Shown: positions 1-8,715, counted from the stretch's first letter. The stretch: 64,000 bases of DNA from an uncultured Anaerolineae bacterium (GCA_903875215.1 CAIQVH010000016.1:372001-436000); one strand, 5' to 3'. Notes: generated from the letters alone by a model not told the origin. Translations and numbers: made by a program.

Positions 1-624
1 GACGGAAAAAAAATGCCCGGCCCGGCCTCGCTCGATGACTTGCTCAAGCCCGAGTACCGCGGCCTGCTCGTCGTCGAGAATCCGGCCACTTCTTCGCCGG
101 GGCTGGCGTTTTTGTTGGCAACCATCCAAAAATACGGCGATCCGGGTTATTTGGAGTATTGGCGCGCGCTCAAAGCCAATGATGTGGTGGTGGTGGATGG
201 CTGGGAGACGGCTTACTATACCAATTTCAGCGCTTCATCGGGCCGCGGCCCGCAGCCGCTGGTGGTTTCGTATGCCACCAGCCCGGCTGCCGAGTTTATT
301 TTTGCTCCCAGCCCGCTGGCCGACGCCCCGACCGCTTCGATGTTGCAGGGCTGTTTTCGTCAGGTGGAGTTTGTGGGCATTTTGAAGGGCAGCCCCAACC
401 GCGCCCTGGCCGAAAAATTTATTGATTTCATGCTTTCCCGCGCCTTCCAGGAGGATATGCCGCTCCAGATGTTCGTTTATCCGGTTAACCCGCAGGCTGC
501 CCTGCCCGCCGATTTTGCCCGTTTTGCCCGCCTGGCGCCCAACCCGGCCAGCCTGCCCGTGGACGAGATTTCGGCCAACCGTGAAAAATGGCTGGCAGCC
601 TGGACGGAAGTAGTCTTGCACTGA
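1..624 (+). CDS. Thiamine/iron-type ABC transporter substrate-binding protein, 5'-truncated by window edge
   Basis: The reading frame is open from base 1, so the N-terminus, including any signal peptide, lies outside the window. The visible 207 residues match the C-terminal lobe of ThiB-like periplasmic binding proteins: an ENPATSSPGLAFLLATI segment, then VVVDGWETAYYTNFS, then VVSYATSPAAE. Known relatives (ThiB, and related Fe3+ binding proteins) deliver ligand to an ABC importer. The gene ends 13 bases before a fused permease gene and the ATPase follows, so this is a complete importer operon. Thiamine is the best guess from the SSPG and SYATSPAAE motifs. No thi-box could be checked because the promoter is outside the window. 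Confidence 0.85.
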   Translation, partial: DGKKMPGPASLDDLLKPEYRGLLVVENPATSSPGLAFLLATIQKYGDPGYLEYWRALKANDVVVVDGWETAYYTNFSASSGRGPQPLVVSYATSPAAEFIFAPSPLADAPTASMLQGCFRQVEFVGILKGSPNRALAEKFIDFMLSRAFQEDMPLQMFVYPVNPQAALPADFARFARLAPNPASLPVDEISANREKWLAAWTEVVLH

Positions 625-637
625 ACCGCGTTGCTCA

Positions 638-2320
638 ATGAAACTTCGTCTGTTGCCGGCTGTGCTGTTCCTGGGGATTTTCTTTTTCCTGCCGCTGGGG
701 CGGATCCTGGCTCTCAGCCTGGCACCGCTCTCCCAGCTGGATGCGGCCTTATTCTCGCGCCTGGCGGACGTGTTGCGCTTCACTTTTTTCCAGGCGGCGG
801 CCTCCAGCCTGCTGACTGTGCTGTTTGGCCTGCCTCTGGCCTTTCTCTTTGCCCGGGTTGACTTTCCGTTAAAACCCTTCCTGCGCACGCTGACCGCCAT
901 TCCGTTCATGCTTCCGACCGTGGTGGTGGCGGCCGCGTTTAACGCCCTGCTCGGTCCGCGTGGTTGGTTTAACCTGGCGTTGATGAGCGCTTTGGGTCTC
1001 TCACAACCGCCGATTATCTTTCTGGGGACGCTGGGAGCGATCCTGGCCGCGCATGTCTTCTATAATGCCACCATCGTCATCCGCCTGGTTGGCAATGCCT
1101 GGGCCAATCTCGATCCGCGTCTTGGGCAGGCTGCCCGCTCGCTGGGCGCCAGCCCGGCGAGTGTCTTCTGGCAGGTGACTTTGCCGTTGTTGCGCCCGGC
1201 TCTGCTCGCGGCCACGTTGCTGGTGTTTCTGTTTGATTTCACCAGCTATGGGGTGATTCTGTTGCTTGGCGGGCCAAAATTTTCCACGATTGAAGTGGAA
1301 ATCGCCCTGCAGGCGCTGCAAATGCTCAATCTTCCCGCGGCGGCGCTGCTCTCTCTGATTCAACTGCTCTGCACGCTGACGTTTTCCGTGCTATACACCC
1401 GCAGCCTCTCCCGGTTGGCCGCCCCGCTCAAACCCGTGCCGCAGACTCCGCGCCGCGCACAAACCCGGCTCGAACGCCTGTTGGTTGCCAGCCTGGTTTG
1501 TGTTCTGCTTATGTTCTATGCCCTGCCCTTGCTGGCCTTACCGCTGCGCTCCATCTCCCGCCTCGAAGCGCAGCGCGGCCAGCGCACGGCCAGCGGCCCG
1601 GCGCTGACACTGGAATATTACACCGAGCTGTTTATCAACCGCCGCGGCTCCATCTTCTACATTCCACCGGCCACCGCCGCGCGCAATTCGCTGGCCTATG
1701 CCGGGCTGACAGTGGCCTGCTCGTTGCTGCTGGGCTTTCCTGCCGCGCAGGCGCTTGCCCGCCCTGGCCGGCTGGAAAAATGGCTCGATCCCTTGCTGCT
1801 GCTGCCGCTGGGCGCTTCTGCCGTTACCCTGGGGTTGGGATACCTGTTGACGTTCAACCGCCCGCTTGTCCCGTTTCTTGTGCCTGGCAGGGGATTGGCG
1901 CTCTCCTTCCTGGCCTCCCCGCTGATCGTGCCGCTCGCGCACACCACCATTGCCCTGCCATTTGTCATCCGCAGTTTGCAGGCCGCGCTTGCCACCATTC
2001 CTCCGCGTTACCGCGAAGCCGCCGCTGTACTCGGCGCCTCTCCCTGGCAGGTCTGGTGGCAGGTGGATTGGAAGATCCTCTCCCGCGCGCTGGTTTCTGC
2101 CGGGGCATTTGCCTTCACCGTCTCGCTGGGAGAGTTTGGAGCCGCCTCGCTGCTGGCCCGTCCCGAATACCCAACCCTGCCGACCGCCATTTTTCGCTTT
2201 CTCTCACAGCCGGGCGGTATGAATTACGGACAGGCCCTTGCCATGGCAACGATCCTGATGACGATCACCGGCCTGGCCATCGGCCTGATTGAAAAAGAAC
2301 GCGTGGCCGGGGAGTTTTGA
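638..2320 (+). CDS. ABC transporter permease, two fused permease domains (ThiP/FbpB type)
   Basis: A 560-residue polytopic membrane protein with about twelve hydrophobic segments. It carries two copies of the cytoplasmic EAA loop that docks the ATPase: one near residues 162-190 (AARSLGASPASVFWQVTLP) and one near 456-480 (EAAAVLGASPWQVWWQVDW). This is the fused two-domain layout known for ThiP and for bacterial Fe3+ permeases. It sits between the binding protein and the ATPase gene with short gaps. The substrate is inferred from the binding protein; iron remains an alternative. Confidence 0.9.
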   Translation: MKLRLLPAVLFLGIFFFLPLGRILALSLAPLSQLDAALFSRLADVLRFTFFQAAASSLLTVLFGLPLAFLFARVDFPLKPFLRTLTAIPFMLPTVVVAAAFNALLGPRGWFNLALMSALGLSQPPIIFLGTLGAILAAHVFYNATIVIRLVGNAWANLDPRLGQAARSLGASPASVFWQVTLPLLRPALLAATLLVFLFDFTSYGVILLLGGPKFSTIEVEIALQALQMLNLPAAALLSLIQLLCTLTFSVLYTRSLSRLAAPLKPVPQTPRRAQTRLERLLVASLVCVLLMFYALPLLALPLRSISRLEAQRGQRTASGPALTLEYYTELFINRRGSIFYIPPATAARNSLAYAGLTVACSLLLGFPAAQALARPGRLEKWLDPLLLLPLGASAVTLGLGYLLTFNRPLVPFLVPGRGLALSFLASPLIVPLAHTTIALPFVIRSLQAALATIPPRYREAAAVLGASPWQVWWQVDWKILSRALVSAGAFAFTVSLGEFGAASLLARPEYPTLPTAIFRFLSQPGGMNYGQALAMATILMTITGLAIGLIEKERVAGEF

Positions 2321-2324
2321 AGCC

Positions 2325-3326
2325 ATGCTTGAACTACTTAATCTGACCAAATCCTACAACCTGACGGGCACAGGCGAGAACCAGCCGCTTTTGCGCAACA
2401 TCTCTCTCTCCGTGGCCCCCGGCGAGACGGTCTGTCTGCTCGGCCCATCCGGCTCGGGAAAAAGCACCCTGCTGCGCCTGGTGGCCGGGCTCGAAGCGCC
2501 CGAAGGCGGCGAAATCCGCTGGCAGGGACGCGATATTGCCACGCTTCCGGCGCACAAGCGTCAGTTTGGGCTGATGTTCCAGGATTACGCACTTTTCCCC
2601 CACCTGGATGTGCAGTCCAACGTAGCCTTTGGGCTGCGGATGCAAGCCATAGCATCATCGGCGCTGGCGGTGCGCGTGGCCGAGGTGCTGGCGCTTGTCA
2701 AAATGAGCGGCTTTGAACACCGGCGCGTCACCGAGCTTTCGGGTGGCGAGCAGCAGCGTGTTGCCCTGGCGCGCGCCCTGGCGCCGCGCCCGTTGCTGCT
2801 CATGCTGGATGAACCACTCGGCGCGCTCGACCGCGCCTTGAAGGCCACCCTGCTTGACGAATTGCGCCATATTTTACGCCAGGCGGGCATCCCCGTCATG
2901 TATGTGACTCATGACCAGGAGGAGGCTTTTACCCTGGCAGATCGCATCCTGCTGCTGCGCGAGGGCCAGATTGCCCAGGCTGGTACTCCGCTGGAAGTTT
3001 TTTCACACCCGGCAGACGGGTGGGTGGCGTCTTTTTTGGGGTTGGGGAATGTGCTCTCGGGCGTGGTGCGGGCTGGAGCATTGGATACGCCGTTTGGCCG
3101 CTTCCCCCTGCCGAAAACCAGGCCCGAAGGTGCCACCGTTACCCTGCTGATCCGTCCTCCCGCAGCCCTGGCGTCCGACGGGCCGCTGGCCGGGAAGGTG
3201 ACGGATGTCTTGTTCCGCGGTGAGCAGTTTCGGGTGGAACTGGAGAACGGGTTGTATTTTCATCTCGACCATGCGCCACGCGTGGGGACGATGATCCGAT
3301 TGCAGGCGCGGCTGGAGGTGTTGTGA
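2325..3326 (+). CDS. ABC transporter ATP-binding protein (ThiQ/PotA-like)
   Basis: A 333-residue ATPase that powers the importer. Walker A is GPSGSGKST near residue 40, the ABC signature LSGGEQQRVALARAL near 137, Walker B LLLMLDEP near 158, and the switch His lies in VTHDQEEA. The C-terminal 70 residues look like a TOBE-type regulatory domain. I chose the ATG at 2325, four bases after the permease stop with GGGGAG upstream, rather than an in-frame TTG at 2289 inside the permease gene. Its last codon overlaps the GTG of the next gene (GTGA), so the DUF402 gene is probably translationally coupled. Confidence 0.92.
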   Translation: MLELLNLTKSYNLTGTGENQPLLRNISLSVAPGETVCLLGPSGSGKSTLLRLVAGLEAPEGGEIRWQGRDIATLPAHKRQFGLMFQDYALFPHLDVQSNVAFGLRMQAIASSALAVRVAEVLALVKMSGFEHRRVTELSGGEQQRVALARALAPRPLLLMLDEPLGALDRALKATLLDELRHILRQAGIPVMYVTHDQEEAFTLADRILLLREGQIAQAGTPLEVFSHPADGWVASFLGLGNVLSGVVRAGALDTPFGRFPLPKTRPEGATVTLLIRPPAALASDGPLAGKVTDVLFRGEQFRVELENGLYFHLDHAPRVGTMIRLQARLEVL

Positions 3327-3778
3327 TTACGGTCATCAAGCGCAATGCCGCCGGGCGCGAAACATGGCGGTATGACGGCGTTCTTATGGAGCGCAGTGAA
3401 ACGTTTGTGCGCCTGGAAGCCCGGTTTAACCGGGACGATTTGCCCTTTCAGGATACCGTCTTCCGGCGCAACGACCGCTTTGTTGAGACGTTTTATACCG
3501 ATCGCTGGTACAACGTTTTTGAGATCCACGACTGCGAGGATGATCGCATTAAGGGCTGGTACTGCAATGTGGGTCGTCCGCTGGTTTGGGAGGCGCCGCA
3601 GGTCGTCTCGTATGTGGATCTGGCGCTGGATGCCTGGGTGTCGGCGGCGGGCCAGCTGACCTTTTTGGATTGGGATGACTATGCCCGCCTGAAACTGGAT
3701 GCCCCGACGCGCAGGCAGGTGCGCGGGGCGCTGTACGAGCTCTTGGCATTCCATGAATCAAAAAAGCCTCCGGCCTGA
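3323..3778 (+). CDS. DUF402 domain protein
   Basis: A 151-residue soluble protein starting with GTG in a 4-base overlap with the ATPase stop. The pattern ETWRYDGVLMER, then ETFYTDRWYNVFEIHD, then GWYCNVGRPLVWE, then YVDLALDAWV is characteristic of DUF402. Members of that family include nucleoside phosphatases and an RNA-associated protein, and conserved Asp residues bind metal. D-x-D-like positions are visible (FLDWDDY). The exact substrate here is unknown. Co-transcription with the importer suggests, but does not prove, a link to a phosphorylated nutrient such as a thiamine or nucleotide species. Confidence 0.8.
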   Translation: MITVIKRNAAGRETWRYDGVLMERSETFVRLEARFNRDDLPFQDTVFRRNDRFVETFYTDRWYNVFEIHDCEDDRIKGWYCNVGRPLVWEAPQVVSYVDLALDAWVSAAGQLTFLDWDDYARLKLDAPTRRQVRGALYELLAFHESKKPPA

Positions 3779-3791
3779 GCGGGAGGCTTTT
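3762..3791. terminator. Bidirectional rho-independent terminator
   Basis: AAAAGCCTCC pairs with GGGAGGCTTTT around a short loop and overlaps the stop codon of the DUF402 gene. A/T flanks on both sides suit termination of the plus-strand importer operon and of the minus-strand small membrane gene. Confidence 0.85.
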
Positions 3792-3805
3792 GGCTGGCTG
3801 GCAGT

Positions 3806-3994
3806 TTACAGGGTGTTAAGCAGAAGCGCGCCGTCGATTCCCAGTAGGGCGTCCCCGTTGTTCCAGAGCCAGTAGGCGCCTCCGGCGGCGATCAGGCAGC
3901 AACAGCATAGCACAATGGCGACGACGGCCACGATGATCAGGGTTTTATTGGCCTTCTTGGGTTCTGCAACGGGTTCCGGGGTGGGCATTTCCAT
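3806..3994 (-). CDS. Small single-pass membrane protein, unknown function
   Basis: A 62-residue protein with a Pro/Glu-rich N-terminus (MEMPTPEPVAEPKK), one strong membrane segment (about residues 18-45, LIIVAVVAIVLCCCCLIAAGG, with four consecutive Cys) and a short tail. GAGGAG lies 9-14 bases before the ATG. The Cys cluster at the cytoplasmic membrane face is reminiscent of palmitoylation-like or metal-sensitive motifs, but nothing more can be inferred. No family recognised. Confidence 0.6.
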   Translation of the reverse strand: MEMPTPEPVAEPKKANKTLIIVAVVAIVLCCCCLIAAGGAYWLWNNGDALLGIDGALLLNTL

Positions 3995-4019
3995 TTTATT
4001 TTCTCCTCTGATGTTTGAG

Positions 4020-4586
4020 TTATAGGACGCGAGCCTTTGAGCGCTTCCACGTTCGCCAGGTGAGCCAGGCTGCGAGCAGCAATAGAAGGCACGCGATGAT
4101 GACAGGCAGGATGATCGCCAGGAATGAAGTCAGGGTGGCAAGGAGATCTTCGGCCAGGCTGACGGGCAGGTTCGCGGCTCCGCCTGTCGTGGCGGTGACC
4201 GCTGGACGCACGATCCCGGCCTTGGCGGTGTGCACGCTGCCAGCTACGAGCAAGCCGCTGGCCAGTGCCAGCAGCGGGTTCAGGCTGGTTAGCGCCCGCG
4301 CAGCGGCGGCGAAGACGATGGCTCCCGCGACAGGTCGGATCAGGGTCTGGATCAGGTCGTTAAGGTGGTTGATGGCCGGGATTTTATCGGCCAGGAATTC
4401 GATCAGGATGAGTACGCCGAGCAGGATCAGAATCCACGGGTTAGCGAGGGCATCATAGGGCGCGGCAAGTTTGATCCAGTCGGTGTAGTGCGCGATGGCG
4501 CCGATGATAAACAGGGGAATGTAGGCGTTTAATCCCGCGCTGGCTGATAATCCGAAAGCCGAAAAGATGCCGAGCAGCAAGTCCAT
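4020..4586 (-). CDS. DUF4126 membrane protein
   Basis: A 188-residue integral membrane protein. The N-terminus LGIFSAFGLSASAGLNAYIPLF and the later EFLADKIPAINHLNDLIQT match DUF4126, a family of unknown function with about five transmembrane segments and a Gly-Leu-Asn motif. AAGGAAAC precedes the ATG. It is probably co-transcribed with the small membrane gene downstream (25-base gap). Confidence 0.8.
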   Translation of the reverse strand: MDLLLGIFSAFGLSASAGLNAYIPLFIIGAIAHYTDWIKLAAPYDALANPWILILLGVLILIEFLADKIPAINHLNDLIQTLIRPVAGAIVFAAAARALTSLNPLLALASGLLVAGSVHTAKAGIVRPAVTATTGGAANLPVSLAEDLLATLTSFLAIILPVIIACLLLLLAAWLTWRTWKRSKARVL

Positions 4587-4712
4587 CTGATGTTTCCTTG
4601 GGTTAAGTATACGATATTTTGGGTTAAAAAACGAAAATGGCGGATCAGGCTGCGGATGGTGCGTCGCATTGCTGTTGCTATTAAGGGGCGTTTTTTAAGG
4701 CGCGTGAGCAGT

Positions 4713-5552
4713 TCAGTGTGGCAGCGGGAATCCGCCCCAGGTGCCGGTCAGCCACAGTCGGAAGATGTCAATCAGGCTGATTTGGAGCAGGGCGATGGTC
4801 AACCCGGCCAGGATGGGCAGCCAGGCGGATCGCAGGGTGGAGTAGGCGTTTTCCTGGCGCATGAGCATGGCCCACAGCATGGCGTAGACCATCGTCAGCA
4901 GGGCCAGCACTCCGCCGGAGCTGAGGAAGGCGGCCGGGTAGAGCACCCAGCTCCACTCTGGCAGGATGAGCAGGTCGAGGCCGAGCGCAAGCAGGATAAG
5001 CCCGGCGAATTCCTGCCAGCGGCTCAGCAGCGGTCGGTCATTCCAGTCATCCCAGATCGTCTGGTTGAAAGAGAAAAAGACGGCGACTGCCAGTGCCAGC
5101 CCGGTTCCGGTGCCGGTCAACAGGCGCAGGGTGTTGTTGGGCAGGTACAGGTTGGGGATGAAATCCAGCCGTCCGGCGGAGGTCTGCTTGAGCAGGTACA
5201 GGTAAGAGTTGCTGCCGTCGATGGCGAACGCCAGCCCAAACAGGGCCAGCACCGCCAGCACGGCTTTGGGCGGTGTTCCGGCGCTGCGCTGGCTGGTGAG
5301 CGAAAGAAAGATCAGGCCCAGCACCGCACCCAGGTACATGCCTGAACAGCGCGCGCACAGCGGCAGCTGTCGCCCGTCCACGTGAAAGGAGCGCGCGTCC
5401 AGGCGGTGGCAGACGGCATAGCCGATGGCGTCTGCTTTGCCCAAAATGCCGGGTGGGGCGATGGTCAGGAAGGCGGCGACGATGGCAATAGCGGCCAGCG
5501 GCACCATCCAATTGGACAGATTGTGTGCGGCGGCGAGCAGGCGGGTTTTCAT
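4713..5552 (-). CDS. DUF2085 membrane protein with CxxC motif
   Basis: A 279-residue protein. It carries the DUF2085 hallmark CHRLDARSFHVDGRQLPLCARCSG near residues 48-70 (a Cys-His followed by CxxC, suggesting a metal site) and about seven further hydrophobic segments. The biochemical role of the family is not established. The start codon lies only 6 bases after a perfect TATAAT on this strand, so the mRNA is probably leaderless. The divergent neighbour is a DUF3048 lipoprotein. Confidence 0.82.
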   Translation of the reverse strand: MKTRLLAAAHNLSNWMVPLAAIAIVAAFLTIAPPGILGKADAIGYAVCHRLDARSFHVDGRQLPLCARCSGMYLGAVLGLIFLSLTSQRSAGTPPKAVLAVLALFGLAFAIDGSNSYLYLLKQTSAGRLDFIPNLYLPNNTLRLLTGTGTGLALAVAVFFSFNQTIWDDWNDRPLLSRWQEFAGLILLALGLDLLILPEWSWVLYPAAFLSSGGVLALLTMVYAMLWAMLMRQENAYSTLRSAWLPILAGLTIALLQISLIDIFRLWLTGTWGGFPLPH

Positions 5553-5558
5553 TCCGCG

Positions 5559-5597
5559 ATTATAACCGGGAAAATGGGCCGAATTTTGGGGTATGAT
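5559..5597. promoter_or_regulatory. Divergent promoters of the DUF2085 and DUF3048 genes
   Basis: On the minus strand TATAAT (5564-5559) is followed after 6 bases by the ATG of the DUF2085 gene. On the plus strand TATGAT (5592-5597) lies 17 bases before the DUF3048 start, with GGAGG between. No good -35 is visible for either. Confidence 0.55.
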
Positions 5598-5614
5598 AAA
5601 GACATGGAGGCACC

Positions 5615-6811
5615 ATGAAACGTCTTTTTTTCTTATTTGCGCTGATTTTCCTGGCCGCCTGCTCCACGGTTAGCCCGCTGGCCCAGCCGCTTGAGGCCCA
5701 GGCCACCGAACTGCCCTCGGCCACTGTAACGCTGACGGAAACGATCACGCCCAGCTTGACGCCCACCCCCACGCTGACGGTCACGCCCAGTCCGACGCGC
5801 GATTACCCGCTCGAAGGCTACGGGCCGCAGAATTTCCCTGCCAATGTCGACCCGCTGACCGGGCAAAAGGTCACCGACCCGGCCCTGCTCGAACGCCGCC
5901 CGATGATCGTCAAAGTGGCCAACCTGCCGCGCGCCTGGCGCCCGCAATGGGGGCTTTCACTGGCTGATCAGGTCTTTGAATATTACACCGAAGAGGGCAC
6001 CACGCGCTTCGCGGCGGTCTTCCTCGGCCAGGATGCGCCCATGGTTGGCCCAATCCGCTCGGCGCGCTTTTTTGACAATCACCTCATCACCATGTATAAC
6101 GCCAACTTCGCCTTTGGATCGGCAGATTACCGCGTCTTGAATTTGCTTTTCAACCAGAACTACTACGACCGCCTGGTAATTGAAAGCGCCTGCCCGCCGA
6201 TGTGCCGTTACGAACCCAACGGCGTCAATTATCTGATGACCAACACCACCGACCTGGCCGCCTTCATCAATTCACGCAACATCCTCGGCGGGAATGTGCG
6301 CCAGAACCTGGATGGATTCCACTTCAACTATGACCTGCCTGCCGCCGGGGAAACCGCCAGCCGCGTCTTTGTGCGTTACTCCTCCGCCATTTACAACCGC
6401 TGGGACTATGATCCCCAGGCTGGAAAATACATCCGCTTTTCAGATACCCGCGACGACCTTCAACAGGGCGCCGCGGAAGATTACCGCATGCTCACAGACC
6501 GCGCCAATGGTCAGGCCATCAGCGCCGATAATGTTGTTGTCTTGCACGTTCTGCACCAATATTACACTCGGCATCCTGAGATCGTAGATATTGTCATGTC
6601 TGGACCAGATGATGCCTATTTATTCCGCGACGGGCAAATGTTTCCCCTGCGCTGGTACCGTAACGCGCTCACGCAGGTATTTTCCCTGGTGGACGAACAG
6701 GGGCAGCCCTTCCCGCTCAAACCTGGCAATACCTGGTTTGAAGTCGTCGGCACCGGCACCCAGCACACCCAGCAAGGCGCGGATTGGCGCTTCATGTTCC
6801 AGATCCCATGA
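5615..6811 (+). CDS. DUF3048 (YerB-like) lipoprotein
   Basis: A 398-residue exported lipoprotein. The signal peptide ends in a lipobox (FLAAC, Cys16), followed by a Thr/Pro-rich linker to about residue 65. The DUF3048 domain follows (PLTGQKVTDPALLERRPMIVK, EEGTTRFAAVFL, VGPIRSARFFD) and runs to the C-terminus. YerB-type proteins are cell-surface and of uncertain function; in Bacillus YerB is linked to PcrA. GGAGG sits 5 bases before the ATG. Confidence 0.88.
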   Translation: MKRLFFLFALIFLAACSTVSPLAQPLEAQATELPSATVTLTETITPSLTPTPTLTVTPSPTRDYPLEGYGPQNFPANVDPLTGQKVTDPALLERRPMIVKVANLPRAWRPQWGLSLADQVFEYYTEEGTTRFAAVFLGQDAPMVGPIRSARFFDNHLITMYNANFAFGSADYRVLNLLFNQNYYDRLVIESACPPMCRYEPNGVNYLMTNTTDLAAFINSRNILGGNVRQNLDGFHFNYDLPAAGETASRVFVRYSSAIYNRWDYDPQAGKYIRFSDTRDDLQQGAAEDYRMLTDRANGQAISADNVVVLHVLHQYYTRHPEIVDIVMSGPDDAYLFRDGQMFPLRWYRNALTQVFSLVDEQGQPFPLKPGNTWFEVVGTGTQHTQQGADWRFMFQIP

Positions 6812-6830
6812 TCAGCCGCTTAATTAGTCG

Positions 6831-6854
6831 AATGCCGCCCGAGGGGGCGGCATT
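6831..6854. terminator. Hairpin, probable terminator between convergent genes
   Basis: AATGCCGCCC and GGGCGGCATT form a 10-bp perfect stem with a 4-base loop, 20 bases after the DUF3048 stop. Neither side has a long T run, so efficiency is uncertain. Confidence 0.6.
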
Positions 6855-6861
6855 CTGGTTG

Positions 6862-6909
6862 GGCGCAGTGGCTTCCTGATCAAAAATCGAGGAGGGATGC
6901 CACTGCGCC
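6862..6909. repeat. 11-bp inverted repeat over the 3' end of the small peptide gene
   Basis: GGCGCAGTGGC (6862-6872) and GCCACTGCGCC (6899-6909) are perfect complements separated by 26 bases. One arm lies inside the peptide coding region and the other just past its stop, so the minus-strand transcript can fold back over its own stop codon. Confidence 0.7.
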
Positions 6910-6942
6910 GCGTTGGAACCTGTTACTGTCCATGCTAGACAT
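6880..6942 (-). CDS. Tiny peptide gene (20 codons), function unknown
   Basis: The peptide MSSMDSNRFQRGAVASLLDF is encoded on the minus strand. Support is mainly in the signals. A TTGACA-N17-CATACT promoter sits upstream (7029-7001), a strong AAGGAGG lies 5 bases before the first ATG (6942), and two hairpins follow the gene. A second ATG at 6933 is also within reach of AGGAGG. The peptide has no Cys and no hydrophobic stretch long enough to span a membrane. It could be a regulatory leader or a stand-alone micropeptide; no large gene lies downstream on this strand. Confidence 0.55.
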   Translation of the reverse strand: MSSMDSNRFQRGAVASLLDF

Positions 6943-7000
6943 CACCTCCTCCTTTCCTAAGGATGGCTGTGAAAGATGTTTTTCCCCTGACGACGGTAAA

Positions 7001-7029
7001 AGTATGACACAGTTCAATTTGGATGTCAA
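7001..7029 (-). promoter_or_regulatory. Near-consensus promoter of the tiny peptide gene
   Basis: Read on the minus strand: TTGACA (7029-7024), a 17-base spacer, then CATACT (7006-7001). The predicted start is near 6994, about 50 bases before the ATG. The full -35 consensus with optimal spacing is rare by chance. Confidence 0.7.
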
Positions 7030-7143
7030 TAGTAGGAATTCAACTCTCAGCGAATTGTAAGGCAGCCTGGAGGCTTTTTGACAGTTCCTGAGAGTTCGCG
7101 CCAGCGCCAAAAGAGTATGCTGGCAATCAAAATTGGAGGTAGC

Positions 7144-8715
7144 ATGAAAAAATATCCCACCCAATTCTGGGTTGCTGTTCTGTGTCTGGGTTGGCTGTTC
7201 GACTTCTTGTTCTGGAAGCACACTCCGGGCCTTTCGTTTGCGCTGTATTCCCTTGTCACCCTGCTGGTTGGCTTTATCCTGCTCTGGCGGGAAGGTGTGC
7301 ACCCATCCACTCGCGCGCTGCTGCTGGTTCCGTTGATTGTGTTCTTCGCGGCGGTGACCGCTCTGCGCCGCGAGCCGCTGACCGCCTTACTGGCCCATGG
7401 GCTGACGTTGTTCCTGATGGCCGGGCTTGTGGTTACATATCGCGGTGGACGCTGGCTGGAATACAGCCTGGCTGATTACTTCGCGCGTGCGCTGGCGCTT
7501 GTTTCCAGCGCCTTCGTCCGCGCCGGGGCCTTCCTCGTGGAACGCCGCCAGCAGCAACGGGAGTTGGCGCCGGGCTCATTCTGGCCTGTGGTGCGCGGTA
7601 TCCTGCTTGCCATCCCGGTACTGGTCTTCTTCGCCGCCATGCTTGCCTCCGCGGACCTGATCTTCGCCCAGCGCTTGCAGGCTTTTACCGACCTATTCAA
7701 CCTCGACCGCCTGCCGGAGTTCATTTTTCGCGCGCTGTATATCCTGATCCTGGCCTACCTGCTGGCCGGGGTGCTGCTGCACGCCGCTGAGCGCTCGGAA
7801 GATCAATCTCTGCTGGGCCTGGAGCAGCCTCTGGTGCCGCGTTTTTTGGGGTTCACCGAGGCTGCGATCGTTTTGGGCAGTGTCGGATTATTGTTTGCCG
7901 GGTTTGTTTTGATTCAATTCCAATACTTTTTTGGCGGCCAGGCCAACATTCATCTGGATGGCTTCACCTTTTCGGAATATGCCCGGCGCGGGTTTGGCGA
8001 ATTGGTGGCCGTGGCTTTTTTCTCCCTGCTCCTGCTGTTAGGTCTCAGCACGCTGACTCGCCGCCATGGGCCGTTGCAGCAGCGCAGTTTTGCCGTGCTG
8101 GGCGGTTTGCTGGTGACGCTTGTGGGGGTAATGCTGGTTTCGGCCTACCAGCGTCTGGTGCTGTATGAGAACGCCTACGGCTTTACCCATTTGCGCACCT
8201 ACACCCACGTCTTTATGATCTGGCTGGCCGCACTGCTGCTGGCGGTGTTGCTGCTGGAAGTCTTCGAGCGCCAGCGTGCTTTTGCGCTGGCAGCCTTGCT
8301 GGCCGGGCTGGGATTTGCCCTCTCGCTCTCCCTGCTCAATGTGGATGCTTTCATCTTACGCCAAAACGTGCGCCGCGCGCAAGCCGGCCAGGAGTTGGAT
8401 GCCGGCTACCTGGCCTCTCTTTCCACCGACGCCATTCCAGCCCTGACTGATTTGTACCAGTCGCCGCAGATGTCTGACTCGCTCCGCGACCAGCTTGGTG
8501 CCGCCCTGGTATGTTTCCAGGCGCGGAATGACTCCACACATACCGATCAATCCTGGCAGGCCTTCCATTTTTCAACCTCCCGGGCAGATACCGCGCTGGC
8601 ACAGGTTGTGTCCCTTTTGCAGGCTTACACCCTGGATGCTTCCTCCACCTGGCCCGGATTGGTCTCCACTCCGCTTGGCGCGCAGATCGACTGCCTGGGC
8701 TCTGGGATGGATTGA
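7144..8715 (+). CDS. DUF4173 (DUF4153-like) multi-pass membrane protein
   Basis: A 523-residue protein with about twelve hydrophobic segments and a C-terminal soluble part. The segment FTFSEYARRGFGELVAVAFFSLL is the typical DUF4173 signature. The family is found in Firmicutes, Actinobacteria and Chloroflexi and its function is unknown. I chose the ATG at 7144 because GGAGGT lies 6 bases upstream; an in-frame start at 7078 would add a charged, non-conserved 22-residue tail. Monocistronic, ending before a strong hairpin. Confidence 0.8.
   Translation: MKKYPTQFWVAVLCLGWLFDFLFWKHTPGLSFALYSLVTLLVGFILLWREGVHPSTRALLLVPLIVFFAAVTALRREPLTALLAHGLTLFLMAGLVVTYRGGRWLEYSLADYFARALALVSSAFVRAGAFLVERRQQQRELAPGSFWPVVRGILLAIPVLVFFAAMLASADLIFAQRLQAFTDLFNLDRLPEFIFRALYILILAYLLAGVLLHAAERSEDQSLLGLEQPLVPRFLGFTEAAIVLGSVGLLFAGFVLIQFQYFFGGQANIHLDGFTFSEYARRGFGELVAVAFFSLLLLLGLSTLTRRHGPLQQRSFAVLGGLLVTLVGVMLVSAYQRLVLYENAYGFTHLRTYTHVFMIWLAALLLAVLLLEVFERQRAFALAALLAGLGFALSLSLLNVDAFILRQNVRRAQAGQELDAGYLASLSTDAIPALTDLYQSPQMSDSLRDQLGAALVCFQARNDSTHTDQSWQAFHFSTSRADTALAQVVSLLQAYTLDASSTWPGLVSTPLGAQIDCLGSGMD

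Noticed and set aside
1-637. Thiamine riboswitch for the first operon
   Set aside because: The operon start lies outside the window, so no leader can be examined.
6943-7302. Long in-frame extension of the 20-codon peptide
   Set aside because: It covers the promoter and overlaps the start of the DUF4173 gene. The signals support only the last 20 codons.
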